This document shows, piece by piece, positions 35,251 to 46,565 of a DNA stretch of 64,000 bases. Location of the stretch: contig NC_014328.1 in the NCBI RefSeq assembly GCF_000143685.1, positions 3,534,001 to 3,598,000 on the forward strand, given 5' to 3'. A program made the translations under genes and the position numbers. The number at the start of each line of letters is the position of its first letter. Position 1 is the first letter of the stretch. The notes beneath the pieces were generated by a model, which ran no database searches, was not told where the DNA came from, and was given only the letters and a program-made list of their open reading frames with translations. Source of the stretch: Clostridium ljungdahlii DSM 13528 (lineage in GTDB: Bacteria > Bacillota > Clostridia > Clostridiales > Clostridiaceae).

Positions 35251-37812
35251 TTAAAATTCAAAATCATTAGATATCGCAATATCAATAATAAATGGTATCT
35301 TCTCATATATATTCTCTACCGCTTCTTCCTCATCTTCCATTATTAAGTAATATTTCTTTTTCTTATCATATGTCATGCTTTTCAATATAAACTTCTCTTT
35401 ATAACTTCTGTCCTCAGGTTTAGTAGATTTACTATCAGCAATAATTATATTTTCATTACTAATTCTATTTCCTTCTTCATCAGTAAAATAAATTTTTAAT
35501 CTTACTGGTATCTTTTTATCCTCTACCTTCTCAGTTTGGAAAAACTCTAAGTAAGTTATAACACTAGTAATTTTTCTTGAGATATTGGTAAGTTTAACTT
35601 CTACTTTTCTTGTATCTGATTTTCCATTCTTACTTCGATCATTTTTAAACTTTATAACTGGAACTACAATTTCCTGTAATGTTGCTCCTCCATGAACAAA
35701 GTTTGCTCCTTCTCCTTGAACCTTAAATCTATTTGATCCTCTAGGAACAGTAACATACTTACCGCTGTCTTTTCCTAGTATATAATCCATAGAGAAACAA
35801 ATTGTCCCTTCCATGTTTTGTTTTTTATCACTGATTATAAATCTCCGCTTTTCAACTGCTGCATCTTCTGCATTTTTAGATGTCTTATCACTTTCAGTTA
35901 TTAAGCCTCGCTTATATATAAATCCGTGATCTGAAGTAATATATATATTTGAAGCACTAACATTATTAATCAAGTCATTTATTAAAGTTTTTAACTCCTT
36001 AAAAGTTTCATCCACAGCATTAAATACTTCTCTTTCTGTTGCTGCATGATCCCCTACTGCGTCTATAGAATTATGGTATATATATATTAATTTCTTTCCA
36101 TTAAAAGTTTTTCTAAATTCACTTCTTGACATTTCTATTAAATCTTTATATTGAATAGCAACACTGTTCTCAGAGTATTTTAGTAAAACTTTTTCTCTAT
36201 TATCTGTTCCAGCAGAATTAATGCCGTCTACTATTATTTCTGCTTTATCATCTATTTCAATCTTATCGTTAGGGAGTAAACTTGCCATACCCAATTTGGT
36301 ATAAGAAGGTATTACCCCCTGCATAGCATATATTTCCGTAAAGCCTTTTCTTTCAATATTTAATATATCACTAAACTCTTTTGCAGCCTCATATCTCAAT
36401 GCATCTGATATAATTACAAATACTCTTTCACCTTTAATCACGTGCTGTCTTATAAAAGTATTGTAGAAATCCTTTTGCTCAGTAATAAGTGGTATATTCC
36501 AATTATCTTGTAATTCGTCACTAATTGCATTAGACCATTTAACTGATAATTCATCTACAAACCAATTTACATAAGTATTTTCTACTTTCTCTCTTAATTC
36601 AACCAATGCTTCCTTATCTTCCAATTTGTCAAAGGCTGCATAAAATCTTCTATATGCCTTATCTATTACATAATTCTCATTTGTATACTTTTCAAAAAAC
36701 TCTTGGACTTTATATTGTCTTATAAATTCACCTATGTTCTTTTTAACTTTAAACAATTCCACAGCAGCATTTATAGCTTCATATTCCTGTTCAAAATCAT
36801 TGAAAAAGTGCGTTGTTCTTCTCGCTGATATTATTTCAGTATATTTATCATATTCACCAATATCATCTAACAGTTGTTCCACTAGTTTACTTATAATTGC
36901 CTTATCAAAAGCCTTAAATACATCACATTTTATGTAATTATCAATATCCCATTCTTTTATATACAGCTGTATATTTAATTTATCTTCAAATTTATTTGAA
37001 AGTGCATCATATATTTTTGAATCTACAGAATGACTCATAAAGTGGCTCATGAATACTATACAGTCTGATTTTTTAGAAGATACATATTTTCCCCAAGTTC
37101 TTGGTATAGCTTCATCTAGTGTATAGCTCAAATTTGTAACCATAAAAAATAATATTAATTTTTCTAAATTTTTGTCCTCTAAATTAAATCCATAATATTT
37201 CTCAGCTAATCTCCAAAATGCTTTTACATCACCAAACTTTTCTATAGCCTCTAAATATTTATTGTTATCTTTTAATTCTTCTGCAAACAATGCTTTTATC
37301 ACCGATTCAATGTCACAAACATCTAATTTACACAATACAGAAAGCACTGCTATATCAATTTTTTCTTCTGTATAATTTTCTATTTCATATTTCATAAAGC
37401 TTGCATATCTTTCTTTATTATTAAAGAACTTTAGATACCTCTTAAAAACACCCTTTAAGCTATCATCATTTACCCCAAGTTCTCTCATGATAGCAGTAGT
37501 TTTATCTGTAGAAAACTCAGTACTATATTTTAAAATATCTAAGAGATAATTTTCCCTTGGTGATGGTTTCTGCATATTAGCATAAATAAGAAAATGTGAT
37601 ATCTTATCAACTTTTTCAATTTCATATTTTATTGCATAACTATTATTTTCAGTAAGCTTTAAAACCCTTACATTATCAGGGCTTAATTCATCTATATCTT
37701 CAGCAAATTCGCCTTCCTCATCATACCAGAAAACTATATGCCTCTTTTTTCCGCAGTCAAGTTCCTTATTAAACGTTTCTGTTAATACATTTTTTATCTC
37801 TTTTAAATTCAT
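35251..37812 (-). CDS. pglZ: BREX alkaline-phosphatase-like protein PglZ
   Basis: 853 residues, the size of type I PglZ. The alkaline phosphatase-like core shows the metal-site motif VFVIISDALRYEAAKEF near 470, IYHNSIDAVGDHAATER near 590 and YITSDHGFIYKRG near 629. The N-terminal FWYDEEGEFAEDIDEL and C-terminal IPFIIDIAISNDFEF match the family. It is the defining component of BREX; it lies between pglX and the extra gene. Start ATG with an AAGGGAAG site. Confidence 0.93.
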   Translation of the reverse strand: MNLKEIKNVLTETFNKELDCGKKRHIVFWYDEEGEFAEDIDELSPDNVRVLKLTENNSYAIKYEIEKVDKISHFLIYANMQKPSPRENYLLDILKYSTEFSTDKTTAIMRELGVNDDSLKGVFKRYLKFFNNKERYASFMKYEIENYTEEKIDIAVLSVLCKLDVCDIESVIKALFAEELKDNNKYLEAIEKFGDVKAFWRLAEKYYGFNLEDKNLEKLILFFMVTNLSYTLDEAIPRTWGKYVSSKKSDCIVFMSHFMSHSVDSKIYDALSNKFEDKLNIQLYIKEWDIDNYIKCDVFKAFDKAIISKLVEQLLDDIGEYDKYTEIISARRTTHFFNDFEQEYEAINAAVELFKVKKNIGEFIRQYKVQEFFEKYTNENYVIDKAYRRFYAAFDKLEDKEALVELREKVENTYVNWFVDELSVKWSNAISDELQDNWNIPLITEQKDFYNTFIRQHVIKGERVFVIISDALRYEAAKEFSDILNIERKGFTEIYAMQGVIPSYTKLGMASLLPNDKIEIDDKAEIIVDGINSAGTDNREKVLLKYSENSVAIQYKDLIEMSRSEFRKTFNGKKLIYIYHNSIDAVGDHAATEREVFNAVDETFKELKTLINDLINNVSASNIYITSDHGFIYKRGLITESDKTSKNAEDAAVEKRRFIISDKKQNMEGTICFSMDYILGKDSGKYVTVPRGSNRFKVQGEGANFVHGGATLQEIVVPVIKFKNDRSKNGKSDTRKVEVKLTNISRKITSVITYLEFFQTEKVEDKKIPVRLKIYFTDEEGNRISNENIIIADSKSTKPEDRSYKEKFILKSMTYDKKKKYYLIMEDEEEAVENIYEKIPFIIDIAISNDFEF

Positions 37813-37837
37813 ATTTCATCAACTTCCCTTTAAACAA

Positions 37838-37862
37838 GTTCAGCAGACCATGTCTGCTGAAC
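37838..37862 (-). promoter_or_regulatory. perfect hairpin between pglX and pglZ
   Basis: GTTCAGCAGACC with its complement, nearly loop-free, just after the pglX stop. No long T run follows, so it may be an intra-operon processing or attenuation signal that lowers pglZ-brxL expression rather than a full terminator. Confidence 0.5.
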
Positions 37863-37876
37863 TATTAACTAGTAAT

Positions 37877-40800
37877 CTATATTTTTGCCAATAAATTAGC
37901 CTTTAACGGCTTCTTACCTTCCCCTTGTGGTACTTCTACCCCCTGAAATTTAGCATAATTTACTTTAACACCATCATCAAGATCTATACTTATCTTCTGA
38001 TTTGCTACGTGGGCAATAACTTGATCATATTGAATGCATTCAAGTATTTGTTTTTGTATCTTTTCCTTTTTCTTTCTTGCTTCATTCTTTTCCCTTGTTG
38101 AAACATTGGCGTTTTCCATAATCATATCTAATCTATTTACCTCAGCCTCATACTTTCTTTGAAGTAAATGCAAATAATCTGTTCTAACTCTTGCTACAGT
38201 GCCAACATCATATCTATGCATGTAAATTAAAGCTTTGAATCCATCATTTTTACCTGAATCAAAAAGCCAATAAATTGGTCTCTTTTGATAAGTTTTAAGA
38301 TGATCCTTATAAAAGTCTTTTAAGAAATATCTTCTTATTGTCTGCCTTGACGTTTCATTTCCTTTTTTACCTAAAGTATCAGCAATATAATCCAAGTTTT
38401 CTTCTAAAGTTTCCTCACTAAAAGTAATCTTAACAAATTCTATAAAACGACTCACTATATCATCTTCAAAGTATTCATCATCAGTAATTGGAATTACATT
38501 ATCTATATCTACTTTAAATGTTTTATATCTGTCTTGACTAAACTCTCCACCAGCATAGATTAAACCTTCTTCATCTAAAGAGTACCTGCCAAACATACAA
38601 CCTACCGAGTATGAAATGAAGGATTTAATATCACGAATCTTATCTGCCTTTCTAATAGTTACATTCTTCTCCTCTACATCTGGAGTTAATTCATCTTGAA
38701 GTCCATAAATGTCAATAAAAATTCTATTTAATTCTTCTTCATTTGACTTTATTATATTAAATTGTTCATTAGAAAAAACACTCCAATTGTAGAATGCATC
38801 TTTTAGTGTCTTTGAAACATTTCTATGTGAAATGATTGGATGTAATTGAAAATTCCATGATGTTTCAAACATATTCCAATCATTCTTAGATATATTAATG
38901 TTTTCTTCACATAAAACATTAACTATTGAAACATATGATTCATTCAATATTATGGGTAATCTACTAATATCGCCTACCTGAAATGCCATTGTTGAATTAA
39001 TAATTCTTAGCACTTCAAAACATACTTTACTAGTCATAAAAGATAACACATAGTATATTTTGCTTTTATCTATAAATAGTGTCATACCATTCACATCAAA
39101 TACATATCCATTAGGACTTATCCTCACACCAAAAAGACTGCTACTAATTAACGTCCAAGTTATGCCTTCTCTAAAATAATAATTCTCATTTCTAACCACT
39201 GATTTTTTAAAGTTTTTAATTTCATATCCATCATTCTCCCAGTTTACAATATATATGTTATTCCCATACCACTTTCTAAACTGTCCACCTTTATTATACG
39301 GAAACCATTTACTACTTTTGTAATTATTTTCTTTTCTATCTTTTATATTAAATCCAATTTTATTATAATTTACTTCCATCCACATTCTTACAAACCTATC
39401 ATTATCTGAAGTCGCCAATCCTTGCTTCACTTCTGCAATATTGGCTAGTTTTATTCCTCTTTTAAATGCTTCCTTCATATCTTTACTTAGCCAGTATGCT
39501 ATAGGATTTCCATCTACAACTTTAAAATCTTGCTGATTATTAATGTAAATACCTTTATTACTAAAAAAAATTTTTTCTTTTTCAGTTATACTATCAACTT
39601 CCCCTTGTTTCTGAAATAACTTTTTATAATAAGAAACATACTTATCTATGAAATTATTTCTAATTACAAATGCAGTTGTTCCAAAGTCTGATCCAAAAAC
39701 ACCTCTACCATTATGTAACATATTAATAATAGTATGATTATTAATAATCTTCTTGCGCAACTTCTCATACGATGTCAAAAACATCCAAGATGGTATATTT
39801 ATCATTGATATATATCCTAGTCTGTCTGCAAGATTAATACATAATTCCATAAAGACTGTACCTAAATCACTTTTTGTATCTGGATAATTTTTATTTAAAT
39901 AATCACTCAATCTATCATTTATACTTTTCTTGCCCATGTAAGGTGGATTAGTACAAACAACATCATACTTTTGACTTAATATTTTGCCCTGTTTTATCAA
40001 ATCAGGTATCCTCTCCAAAATAATATTCTTATACTGCAATTCAAATAAATCATTGGTACCGCTATTTCTTATCTCTTCAACTCTTCTCTCAATTACATCA
40101 AAATCAATCCCTTTAACTTCTAATATAGAACCATATTCTTTTGCGTCATCAAATACATTTATTAAATACTCTACATCTTCTTTTAACAGTTCATTACCAC
40201 TTGCAAAAAAATCTATGGCTTCTTTAGAAAATCCATTACTCTCTTGAATAGAGCACACATTTAAGTCTATTTTTTTTCTAAATATTCTTCTACTATAACT
40301 TCTAGCCTTCATCATAACAGCAAAATATGATAATTGCGCTGCCCTGTCATCTATATCTAAACCATAAATATTCTTCTCCAATATGAGTTTAGGAATTTCT
40401 CTTTCTGAATATCCTGCTGATTTATAAATGTCATATAATACGTCAAATGCATAAACAAGAATATGGCCTGATCCCATACATGGATCTAGGAATTTTATAT
40501 CTTCAGGTTTTAAATCTTTATTTTTATCCCTTATAACCTGTAACTGTTTCATAACTTCTGGTTCTTGCTTTGCTTCTTCTAAATAGTACTTCCACTTAGC
40601 CTTTAATTCATCATCTGGATGACTTTCTAGCCAAAGCCTTCCCAACGAATTTTCCACCATGTACTTTACTATCCAATCAGGCGTAAACAATTGTGTGGCT
40701 GCTGGTATATTTTCCTTTGTAATCTTTTTATTTTTCTTTAAATCTGCAAAAACTTCATCTTTCTTTTGTGAAATATAGTATTGATATAACCATCCTATAA

Positions 40801-41419
40801 TTTCTACTTGTTCTTTAAAATCTTCTTCTGTGATAGATGTTACTAAATCTCTTATTATTGATCCTTCTTGAAGTAAATTATCTGGTAATAGTAATTCCGT
40901 ATAATCTTCTATTTCTTCAAAAACTACATGCATTATTTTCCCAAGTTCATTACATTGTTTTATAAGTAAATACTTAAATAATTCTTCTGTATTGTTTTCA
41001 TCCTGAAATTTATAAATTAAATCTACATTTAAATTTTCAAAATCTAAGTTTGCTGCTTCACGAATGATATCAGGTTCTGCTTTATTACTATCAGTAGATG
41101 ATAAAACCCTTATCCCGCTAGGTAAATATTCATTTACTTCCATAAATCTAATGGCAATTAATCTATTAAACCAGGTATATGCGACTTCTTCAATAACTTG
41201 ATCAAACCCTTTTTCATTTATCTTTTTAACTAAACTTTCCCTATGTTTAAGTAATCTTTTGTCATACCTATTACCATTCACCTCAAATGCATCTTCAAAA
41301 GTTTCTACACTTTTTATTTCATTCTTTGTTATGCCAAAAGTATATGCCTTTTGTTCTATTTGCTCCTTTAATTTAACCCTTGCATTAACTGCAAAATTTT
41401 TAATTGCGGATTTATCCAT
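37877..41419 (-). CDS. pglX: BREX adenine-specific DNA methyltransferase PglX
   Basis: 1180 residues, full length. SAM-binding motif [20 protein letters not shown] (about 310-330) and catalytic motif [15 protein letters not shown] (NPPY near 490), followed by a large target-recognition half. It methylates a non-palindromic adenine site to mark self DNA; methylation and exclusion both depend on it. No simple repeats that would suggest phase variation are seen and the frame is unbroken. It lies between brxC and pglZ. Confidence 0.95.
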   Translation of the reverse strand: MDKSAIKNFAVNARVKLKEQIEQKAYTFGITKNEIKSVETFEDAFEVNGNRYDKRLLKHRESLVKKINEKGFDQVIEEVAYTWFNRLIAIRFMEVNEYLPSGIRVLSSTDSNKAEPDIIREAANLDFENLNVDLIYKFQDENNTEELFKYLLIKQCNELGKIMHVVFEEIEDYTELLLPDNLLQEGSIIRDLVTSITEEDFKEQVEIIGWLYQYYISQKKDEVFADLKKNKKITKENIPAATQLFTPDWIVKYMVENSLGRLWLESHPDDELKAKWKYYLEEAKQEPEVMKQLQVIRDKNKDLKPEDIKFLDPCMGSGHILVYAFDVLYDIYKSAGYSEREIPKLILEKNIYGLDIDDRAAQLSYFAVMMKARSYSRRIFRKKIDLNVCSIQESNGFSKEAIDFFASGNELLKEDVEYLINVFDDAKEYGSILEVKGIDFDVIERRVEEIRNSGTNDLFELQYKNIILERIPDLIKQGKILSQKYDVVCTNPPYMGKKSINDRLSDYLNKNYPDTKSDLGTVFMELCINLADRLGYISMINIPSWMFLTSYEKLRKKIINNHTIINMLHNGRGVFGSDFGTTAFVIRNNFIDKYVSYYKKLFQKQGEVDSITEKEKIFFSNKGIYINNQQDFKVVDGNPIAYWLSKDMKEAFKRGIKLANIAEVKQGLATSDNDRFVRMWMEVNYNKIGFNIKDRKENNYKSSKWFPYNKGGQFRKWYGNNIYIVNWENDGYEIKNFKKSVVRNENYYFREGITWTLISSSLFGVRISPNGYVFDVNGMTLFIDKSKIYYVLSFMTSKVCFEVLRIINSTMAFQVGDISRLPIILNESYVSIVNVLCEENINISKNDWNMFETSWNFQLHPIISHRNVSKTLKDAFYNWSVFSNEQFNIIKSNEEELNRIFIDIYGLQDELTPDVEEKNVTIRKADKIRDIKSFISYSVGCMFGRYSLDEEGLIYAGGEFSQDRYKTFKVDIDNVIPITDDEYFEDDIVSRFIEFVKITFSEETLEENLDYIADTLGKKGNETSRQTIRRYFLKDFYKDHLKTYQKRPIYWLFDSGKNDGFKALIYMHRYDVGTVARVRTDYLHLLQRKYEAEVNRLDMIMENANVSTREKNEARKKKEKIQKQILECIQYDQVIAHVANQKISIDLDDGVKVNYAKFQGVEVPQGEGKKPLKANLLAKI

Positions 41420-41484
41420 AAGTATCTTCCCTTCATATATCTATGCAAAATAAAAATTTTAATATATTTTGTATAAAATACTAT

Positions 41485-44400
41485 TTAAACAAGTTTTATT
41501 CTGGTATCCTCATTTAATTCCTGCTTTAACTTTGCTTTTATATCCTTTAATAACTCATCAATATCAGCTTCAGTTTCTATAGTTTTGGCTCCATGAAGTA
41601 TGTTGGCTATGCTTATATTCTTTGTTTTCTTTATCTTATATACCGGAGGCTTTTCTCCCCTTATTATATCAGCACCGCCGCCTACAACTGGTTCTGGATT
41701 TGGCACTACTGGTGGCTTTCTTCTTTCTACTTCTTTTGATATTTCTTCAAAAGAACGCATTTTTAATCTATCGCTTTCTTCTTTCATTGCTATTGCTTCA
41801 TAGAAATTGTTAGCCCTATCTAGTCTACTAATCAAATCATCAAATCTCTTTTGAAACTTGGCACTTAATTCATCTTTAAATTCATATAAACTAAGTTCAT
41901 TTAATACTTTCTCGCAGTCTAATTGAATTACCTTTCTTACTGGCTCACATTCTACTTCTAGTAAATCAGTAAATCTATTTGAAAATTCTTCAATCAATCC
42001 TGGTAATTGAGGTATCTTAGAATATGGTTCTTTACTTCTAACTATCTCATTAATCTTTTGTATTAAATCTATAGCCTGTTCATCTAAAACATAAGTCTTA
42101 TTTTTATTATAGATTTCAATTTTTTCTAAAGCATCATCAAAGAATTTCTTTTGATTCTTAAAGAATTTTTTTACATCCTCAGAATAATCTGCATAATCTA
42201 AAAAGTCATCCTTTAACTCATAACATTTTTCATAAAACTCCATAGTATCTTTTATACTTATTACTTCATCAAAAATTCTCTTTCCTTCCTCAAGTATATC
42301 TTTACCTGGATAATTTGCTTGCTTATAATATACTAGGAGTTCTCTTATACTTGCTATTTCTCCCTGTGTTAAGTCTTTAAACCTACTCATAAGTCCATCT
42401 TCATCAGCCGGCACAGCAGAATAATTAAATAATTCCTTACATAATTCTTTAACATTAGTTATATATTTTACTGGAGTTTTTGCTCTCTTCTTGACTAATA
42501 CTTTATCTAAATAATCCCTCTTTGTTAAATATTTTACTACATCCCTATCATCAGTAGTTAAATACTGACTATTATATTCTATCTTTATTTCCTGAGCCTT
42601 AAATAATTTTATTATTATTGCTGCAATATCAAGTTCTACCCATCCATAGGGGGCTTTTGAATATAATCCTATAATCCCTTTCATGGTCATAGGAATGTTT
42701 CTTGATGTATTTCTTTCAATATAACTATTTACTTCATCTATTGCTAACTTATTTTTTTCTTCAATAAAACTTCCCTGAACATTATTGTTTAATAGAATAT
42801 CTTGTAACTCTCTTGAACTATCTATATATTCCTTAATATAATTTAGTTTGCTATATAGCGTATCTATTAATGTCTTAAATGCATCATTTATACGTTCAAC
42901 TGGGTTCTTTTCTTTAATATCCAAAAGCTCCGAATTTGCAAACATTTCAGCAGTTTTTAACCCTTCAATTAATAGATTTTTAACTCTATCTTTTCTTTCA
43001 GAAACTTCTCTTGATTTTCTAGTTTTTATATCCTCTATGACCTGTGTTGATGCAGTACCACTTTTTACTCTTAGATATGCTTGAATTTTTAATATTTCTT
43101 CCATTTCTTCTAGGAATGTTGTATCATTTGGTAATTTTATAATTACATTATTCTCTCTTGCAGACATCAATTTTAATTCTTGATGGGTAAGATCTATACC
43201 TGTTTCAAAATAAGGTGTAATTACTTTTAACCCAATTTCATTATTTTGCTGTCCTCTTGGTATGTCATCTATCATTGCATTATATGGGAAATCATATTTT
43301 GAAGAATATCTATATTTCTTTTCAGTATAAATTTCTTCAAATATTGTTCCACCAACTTTTTGTATGACTTCTCCCATATCAATTGTTATACTCTTAATTT
43401 CCCTATTAACATCCTGCTCTTCGTGAGTTAGGAATATATATTCTTCTCCATTTTTTTGAATAAGGGTTTGTCTTACTAATTTCTTTAATGATTCTTCTAC
43501 TTTCTTTTTAATCTCTAATTTATCATCATCTATATGCTTAACTAATAATGTAGATATGTTTTCAAGATTTGAAGGTATTTCTTTTACATACTTAATCATA
43601 AATAAAAGTTTTAATACTTCTACATCTTCCTCGTTAAGCTTCGAGTTGTTTTTTGCGTGAATTATGACGGTTTTTATATTAGCATCTAAAAATGATTCTA
43701 TGGTATCATAAAATGCTGAAAATGGTATTAATACGCCCATTTCTTCATTTTCATATTTAATTGATGACTCTTGAAATGCGCTAAGTAGTGACCTTTCACC
43801 TTCAGCTAAATGCTTACCAGATGCACCATGTATTCTAATTCCTGTAAATACCGATTGAAGTAAATTAAACTGATAAGGTATAAATGGATACACTTCGGCA
43901 AAATCATTTTCGTTTTCATATACTTTCATTTCAGCCGTATCATTTGAAAAAGTTATTAAATTTTTTAATATAGAACACTTATCTTCATACAGCAATTTCA
44001 ATGAATCTGCTGCTCCTGGTTTTTTTTGTAGTATACGCTTTTTAATTACTTCATCTACATTTGCAGATGATAGTGACAATCTAGTATTAAATCTGCCTTG
44101 AATTTTACTAAAATCGTTTCCTTTTACCTTTGTTACAGAGTCTATATCTTGCTGACTAGTAACGATAACCCATGCTTTACCACCACAGTATGTTCCTAAA
44201 TCTTCAACGACTGTTTGCAAATTTAGCATTAACTGAGAATCGCTGCCTATGTATTGTCCAATCTCATCCACTAAAAAAAGTACATGATGATTTTTACCTT
44301 TTGTTTCAATATATTCTTTAACCCTTTGAGCAAACTTCTCTATACTTAAACTATAATTTTCTTCTGCTTTGTTGTACCAATCTCTTGCTGTTTCTTCACT

Positions 44401-45051
44401 CATTTTAGTAGTTTTAGATAATGCCTCTACAATAGAATCTTCCTCATAGAAAAAATCTTCTCTTGAATCTTCCCAACTGCTCCCTGATATCTTTTCAAAC
44501 TCTGCCTTAAAATCTTCATACACTTCATCTTTAACCATTTGTCTTTCTAAATCTGCAACCCATGGTATAGAACCACAAAAGCCTTGCATTTCATTAAACA
44601 CCTTATTAAATACTTTTAATATGGAATCTTTGTCTGCCTTAGAATCTGATTCACTCTTTGAATCAATATTAAATAAAATAACATCTGCTGTAATATCCCC
44701 TGCCTGTTTCATATCTGCCACAACCATTGGATCGTAAACTTTATTATCAAAGTATTCAATAGATTTTTTGCCATTTACCACCCTGTTCTCAAGCAAATAT
44801 GATAATATTTTTAGAAAATGTGATTTACCAGAACCAAAGAAACCTGATATCCAAACTCCCATTTTATCTGTATGATCTAATATACCCTTTTTATATGCTT
44901 CAAAGAAGTCACCAAAATGTCCTAGTAATTCATTTGTAACTACATATTCATCTAGTTCTTGAAAAATATCGGAGTCATCATCCTGTCCTACTTTAATAAC
45001 TCCTTTTATATCCCTTTCTATATCCTTTAAGAACATCTTCTTAAGTTCCAT
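41485..45051 (-). CDS. brxC: BREX P-loop ATPase BrxC (PglY)
   Basis: 1188 residues. Walker A WISGFFGSGKSHFLKIL (about 68-84), Walker B VLFLVDEIGQYIG (about 262-274), sensor-like AWVIVTSQQDID. The C-terminal half is coiled-coil rich. The start MELKKMFLKDIERDIKGVIK is the conserved BrxC N-terminus. GGAGGGG lies upstream. Fourth-largest class of BREX core proteins, with an ATP-driven role not fully defined. Confidence 0.95.
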   Translation of the reverse strand: MELKKMFLKDIERDIKGVIKVGQDDDSDIFQELDEYVVTNELLGHFGDFFEAYKKGILDHTDKMGVWISGFFGSGKSHFLKILSYLLENRVVNGKKSIEYFDNKVYDPMVVADMKQAGDITADVILFNIDSKSESDSKADKDSILKVFNKVFNEMQGFCGSIPWVADLERQMVKDEVYEDFKAEFEKISGSSWEDSREDFFYEEDSIVEALSKTTKMSEETARDWYNKAEENYSLSIEKFAQRVKEYIETKGKNHHVLFLVDEIGQYIGSDSQLMLNLQTVVEDLGTYCGGKAWVIVTSQQDIDSVTKVKGNDFSKIQGRFNTRLSLSSANVDEVIKKRILQKKPGAADSLKLLYEDKCSILKNLITFSNDTAEMKVYENENDFAEVYPFIPYQFNLLQSVFTGIRIHGASGKHLAEGERSLLSAFQESSIKYENEEMGVLIPFSAFYDTIESFLDANIKTVIIHAKNNSKLNEEDVEVLKLLFMIKYVKEIPSNLENISTLLVKHIDDDKLEIKKKVEESLKKLVRQTLIQKNGEEYIFLTHEEQDVNREIKSITIDMGEVIQKVGGTIFEEIYTEKKYRYSSKYDFPYNAMIDDIPRGQQNNEIGLKVITPYFETGIDLTHQELKLMSARENNVIIKLPNDTTFLEEMEEILKIQAYLRVKSGTASTQVIEDIKTRKSREVSERKDRVKNLLIEGLKTAEMFANSELLDIKEKNPVERINDAFKTLIDTLYSKLNYIKEYIDSSRELQDILLNNNVQGSFIEEKNKLAIDEVNSYIERNTSRNIPMTMKGIIGLYSKAPYGWVELDIAAIIIKLFKAQEIKIEYNSQYLTTDDRDVVKYLTKRDYLDKVLVKKRAKTPVKYITNVKELCKELFNYSAVPADEDGLMSRFKDLTQGEIASIRELLVYYKQANYPGKDILEEGKRIFDEVISIKDTMEFYEKCYELKDDFLDYADYSEDVKKFFKNQKKFFDDALEKIEIYNKNKTYVLDEQAIDLIQKINEIVRSKEPYSKIPQLPGLIEEFSNRFTDLLEVECEPVRKVIQLDCEKVLNELSLYEFKDELSAKFQKRFDDLISRLDRANNFYEAIAMKEESDRLKMRSFEEISKEVERRKPPVVPNPEPVVGGGADIIRGEKPPVYKIKKTKNISIANILHGAKTIETEADIDELLKDIKAKLKQELNEDTRIKLV

Positions 45052-45077
45052 GCTTAAACCCCTCCGTATCTCAGTCT

Positions 45078-45662
45078 TTAATATTTATCTATTAATTGAA
45101 ATGCCCTATAATAATTATCATCTTTGATCTCATTAAATAAAATCAATTCTAAGCCATCATATTCCCCTGGAAAAAACATAACTACAGGCACTTGATCAAT
45201 TGCATTATGTAAATTATTCAATACTGTATGTGAACGCATAATTGGCCATGCTTTGCCAACACCAGTTATAAACACAATATCATTAGGTTCAACTCTATTT
45301 ACTATATAATCCAAAACCATATCATTTTTAAGAGTCAATCTAAGTGATTTTCTAATAGCATTAAAAACATATTTGCTACCTTTTTTCTTCTCCATTTCAA
45401 TGTTTTTTTGCAGATATCCTTTTTTATCCATCGTTTCTAATATTATTTCATATAAATCAAATTCTTTTATATGAATATTAGAGTATTCATCGCTAATTTT
45501 TTGTTTTATGAACTGAATATGATCTCTTACCAAAAGTTCATACTTAGGTTCATAATCAAATATATAATAACTTATCTCATTACCTAACCCTTTATTTTCC
45601 CTAAAGGATTTATCTGTAATCTTAGGTATTATTCCATCCAATCTTTGATATATAGTTTTCAT
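45078..45662 (-). CDS. brxB: BREX protein BrxB
   Basis: 194 residues (DUF1788). Typical segments are SYYIFDYEPKYELLVRDHI, NDIVFITGVGKAWPIMRSH and VPVVMFFPGEYDGLELILF. It lies between brxA and brxC in the standard order and is 27 bases from brxC. Function in the complex is not established. Confidence 0.93.
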   Translation of the reverse strand: MKTIYQRLDGIIPKITDKSFRENKGLGNEISYYIFDYEPKYELLVRDHIQFIKQKISDEYSNIHIKEFDLYEIILETMDKKGYLQKNIEMEKKKGSKYVFNAIRKSLRLTLKNDMVLDYIVNRVEPNDIVFITGVGKAWPIMRSHTVLNNLHNAIDQVPVVMFFPGEYDGLELILFNEIKDDNYYRAFQLIDKY

Positions 45663-45742
45663 TTTTTAACTCTCCTCTAGGCATTTTAACAACTTAATAG
45701 TCCGCCTCGTTATCCTTTACAAGTTTTTCATATAACTTCTAC

Positions 45743-46351
45743 TTAAGACTTATGTCCTAACATCACTTCTAAGTATATACCGTCACCTATTTCTTTTAAA
45801 TGTTGTGCTAAGTCACAATCTACTATTGGTATAGTTATTTCCTTATCACCCTTTTGATTTTTAATGAATCCTGCTTCAAAAAGAATTCTAGTAAGTACCT
45901 GTTTGAGTTTATAAAAGGTATATTCCTTCCATGATGCTACAGTATCACTTTGTTCGCATTTTCTTTGGAAGTAAACATTAAAGTCACTATCTGTAATATA
46001 TTTTTCCCTCAAGATATTTTTGTTCCTATAAACTTCGCTCATAAACTCAAAAAATAGCCTATCAGTTTTCATAATCATATAAATCACAATTTGCTTACTC
46101 GTTTCTAAATCTCCATTCACTAATTTATCAAGTAGGAATTCATCTAAACTCTTTAATCTTTTTAATGTTATTGACGCAATTTCTTTTTTTCGTGCTTCAG
46201 ATTTCATCTGGAAAATATTTTCTTTAATAGACATATTTTTTATTTCATAATCATTAAATCCTTTTAAAATAAGGCTTGCAGCCTTTTTTGTTTCTATATA
46301 AAGGTAAGGCATCGATTTTATTGTGGATTTATATTCTAATTGTTTAGTCAT
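45743..46351 (-). CDS. brxA: BREX protein BrxA
   Basis: 202 residues (DUF1819), a helical NusB-like DNA-binding family. The motifs LILKGFNDYEIKNMSIKENI and TVASWKEYTFYKLKQVLTRI are characteristic. First gene of the operon; the promoter and a palindrome lie just upstream at 46387-46420. An 80-base gap to brxB has no terminator. Confidence 0.93.
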   Translation of the reverse strand: MTKQLEYKSTIKSMPYLYIETKKAASLILKGFNDYEIKNMSIKENIFQMKSEARKKEIASITLKRLKSLDEFLLDKLVNGDLETSKQIVIYMIMKTDRLFFEFMSEVYRNKNILREKYITDSDFNVYFQRKCEQSDTVASWKEYTFYKLKQVLTRILFEAGFIKNQKGDKEITIPIVDCDLAQHLKEIGDGIYLEVMLGHKS

Positions 46352-46386
46352 ATTTTACCATTCCTTCGGTCCCAAAATTTATACTT

Positions 46387-46430
46387 CCTATTATTATAGC
46401 ATAATAGGAAAAATCAAAATACTTCTTTTA
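46387..46430 (-). promoter_or_regulatory. BREX promoter with palindromic operator
   Basis: On the minus strand TATAAT is preceded by ATTTTG about 16 bases upstream. The inverted repeat CCTATTAT-6-ATAATAGG (46387-46408) covers the -10 box, so a repressor could block it. No BrxR-type regulator gene lies next to the operon. Confidence 0.5.
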
Positions 46431-46441
46431 AACTACATACA

Positions 46442-46564
46442 GTTTTTTGTTATTTTGTTTTAATCTGTTTTAATTTGTGATATTTTTTTGGAGGACATTT
46501 GGAGGACATAAACCCAAAAAGAGCACTTTGGAATAAATTCCAAAGTACTCTTAAATGTTGATAT
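46442..46564 (-). repeat. tRNA-Leu downstream repeat, copy R2
   Basis: It is the same sequence as 47774-47899, including both GGAGGACAT boxes and the AGAGCACTTTGG terminator hairpin (one arm base differs and the other follows in part), but the tRNA part is absent. R1 and R2 bracket the intact Abi_2 gene as direct repeats, which suggests a separate small insertion. Confidence 0.85.
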
Positions 46565-46565
46565 G

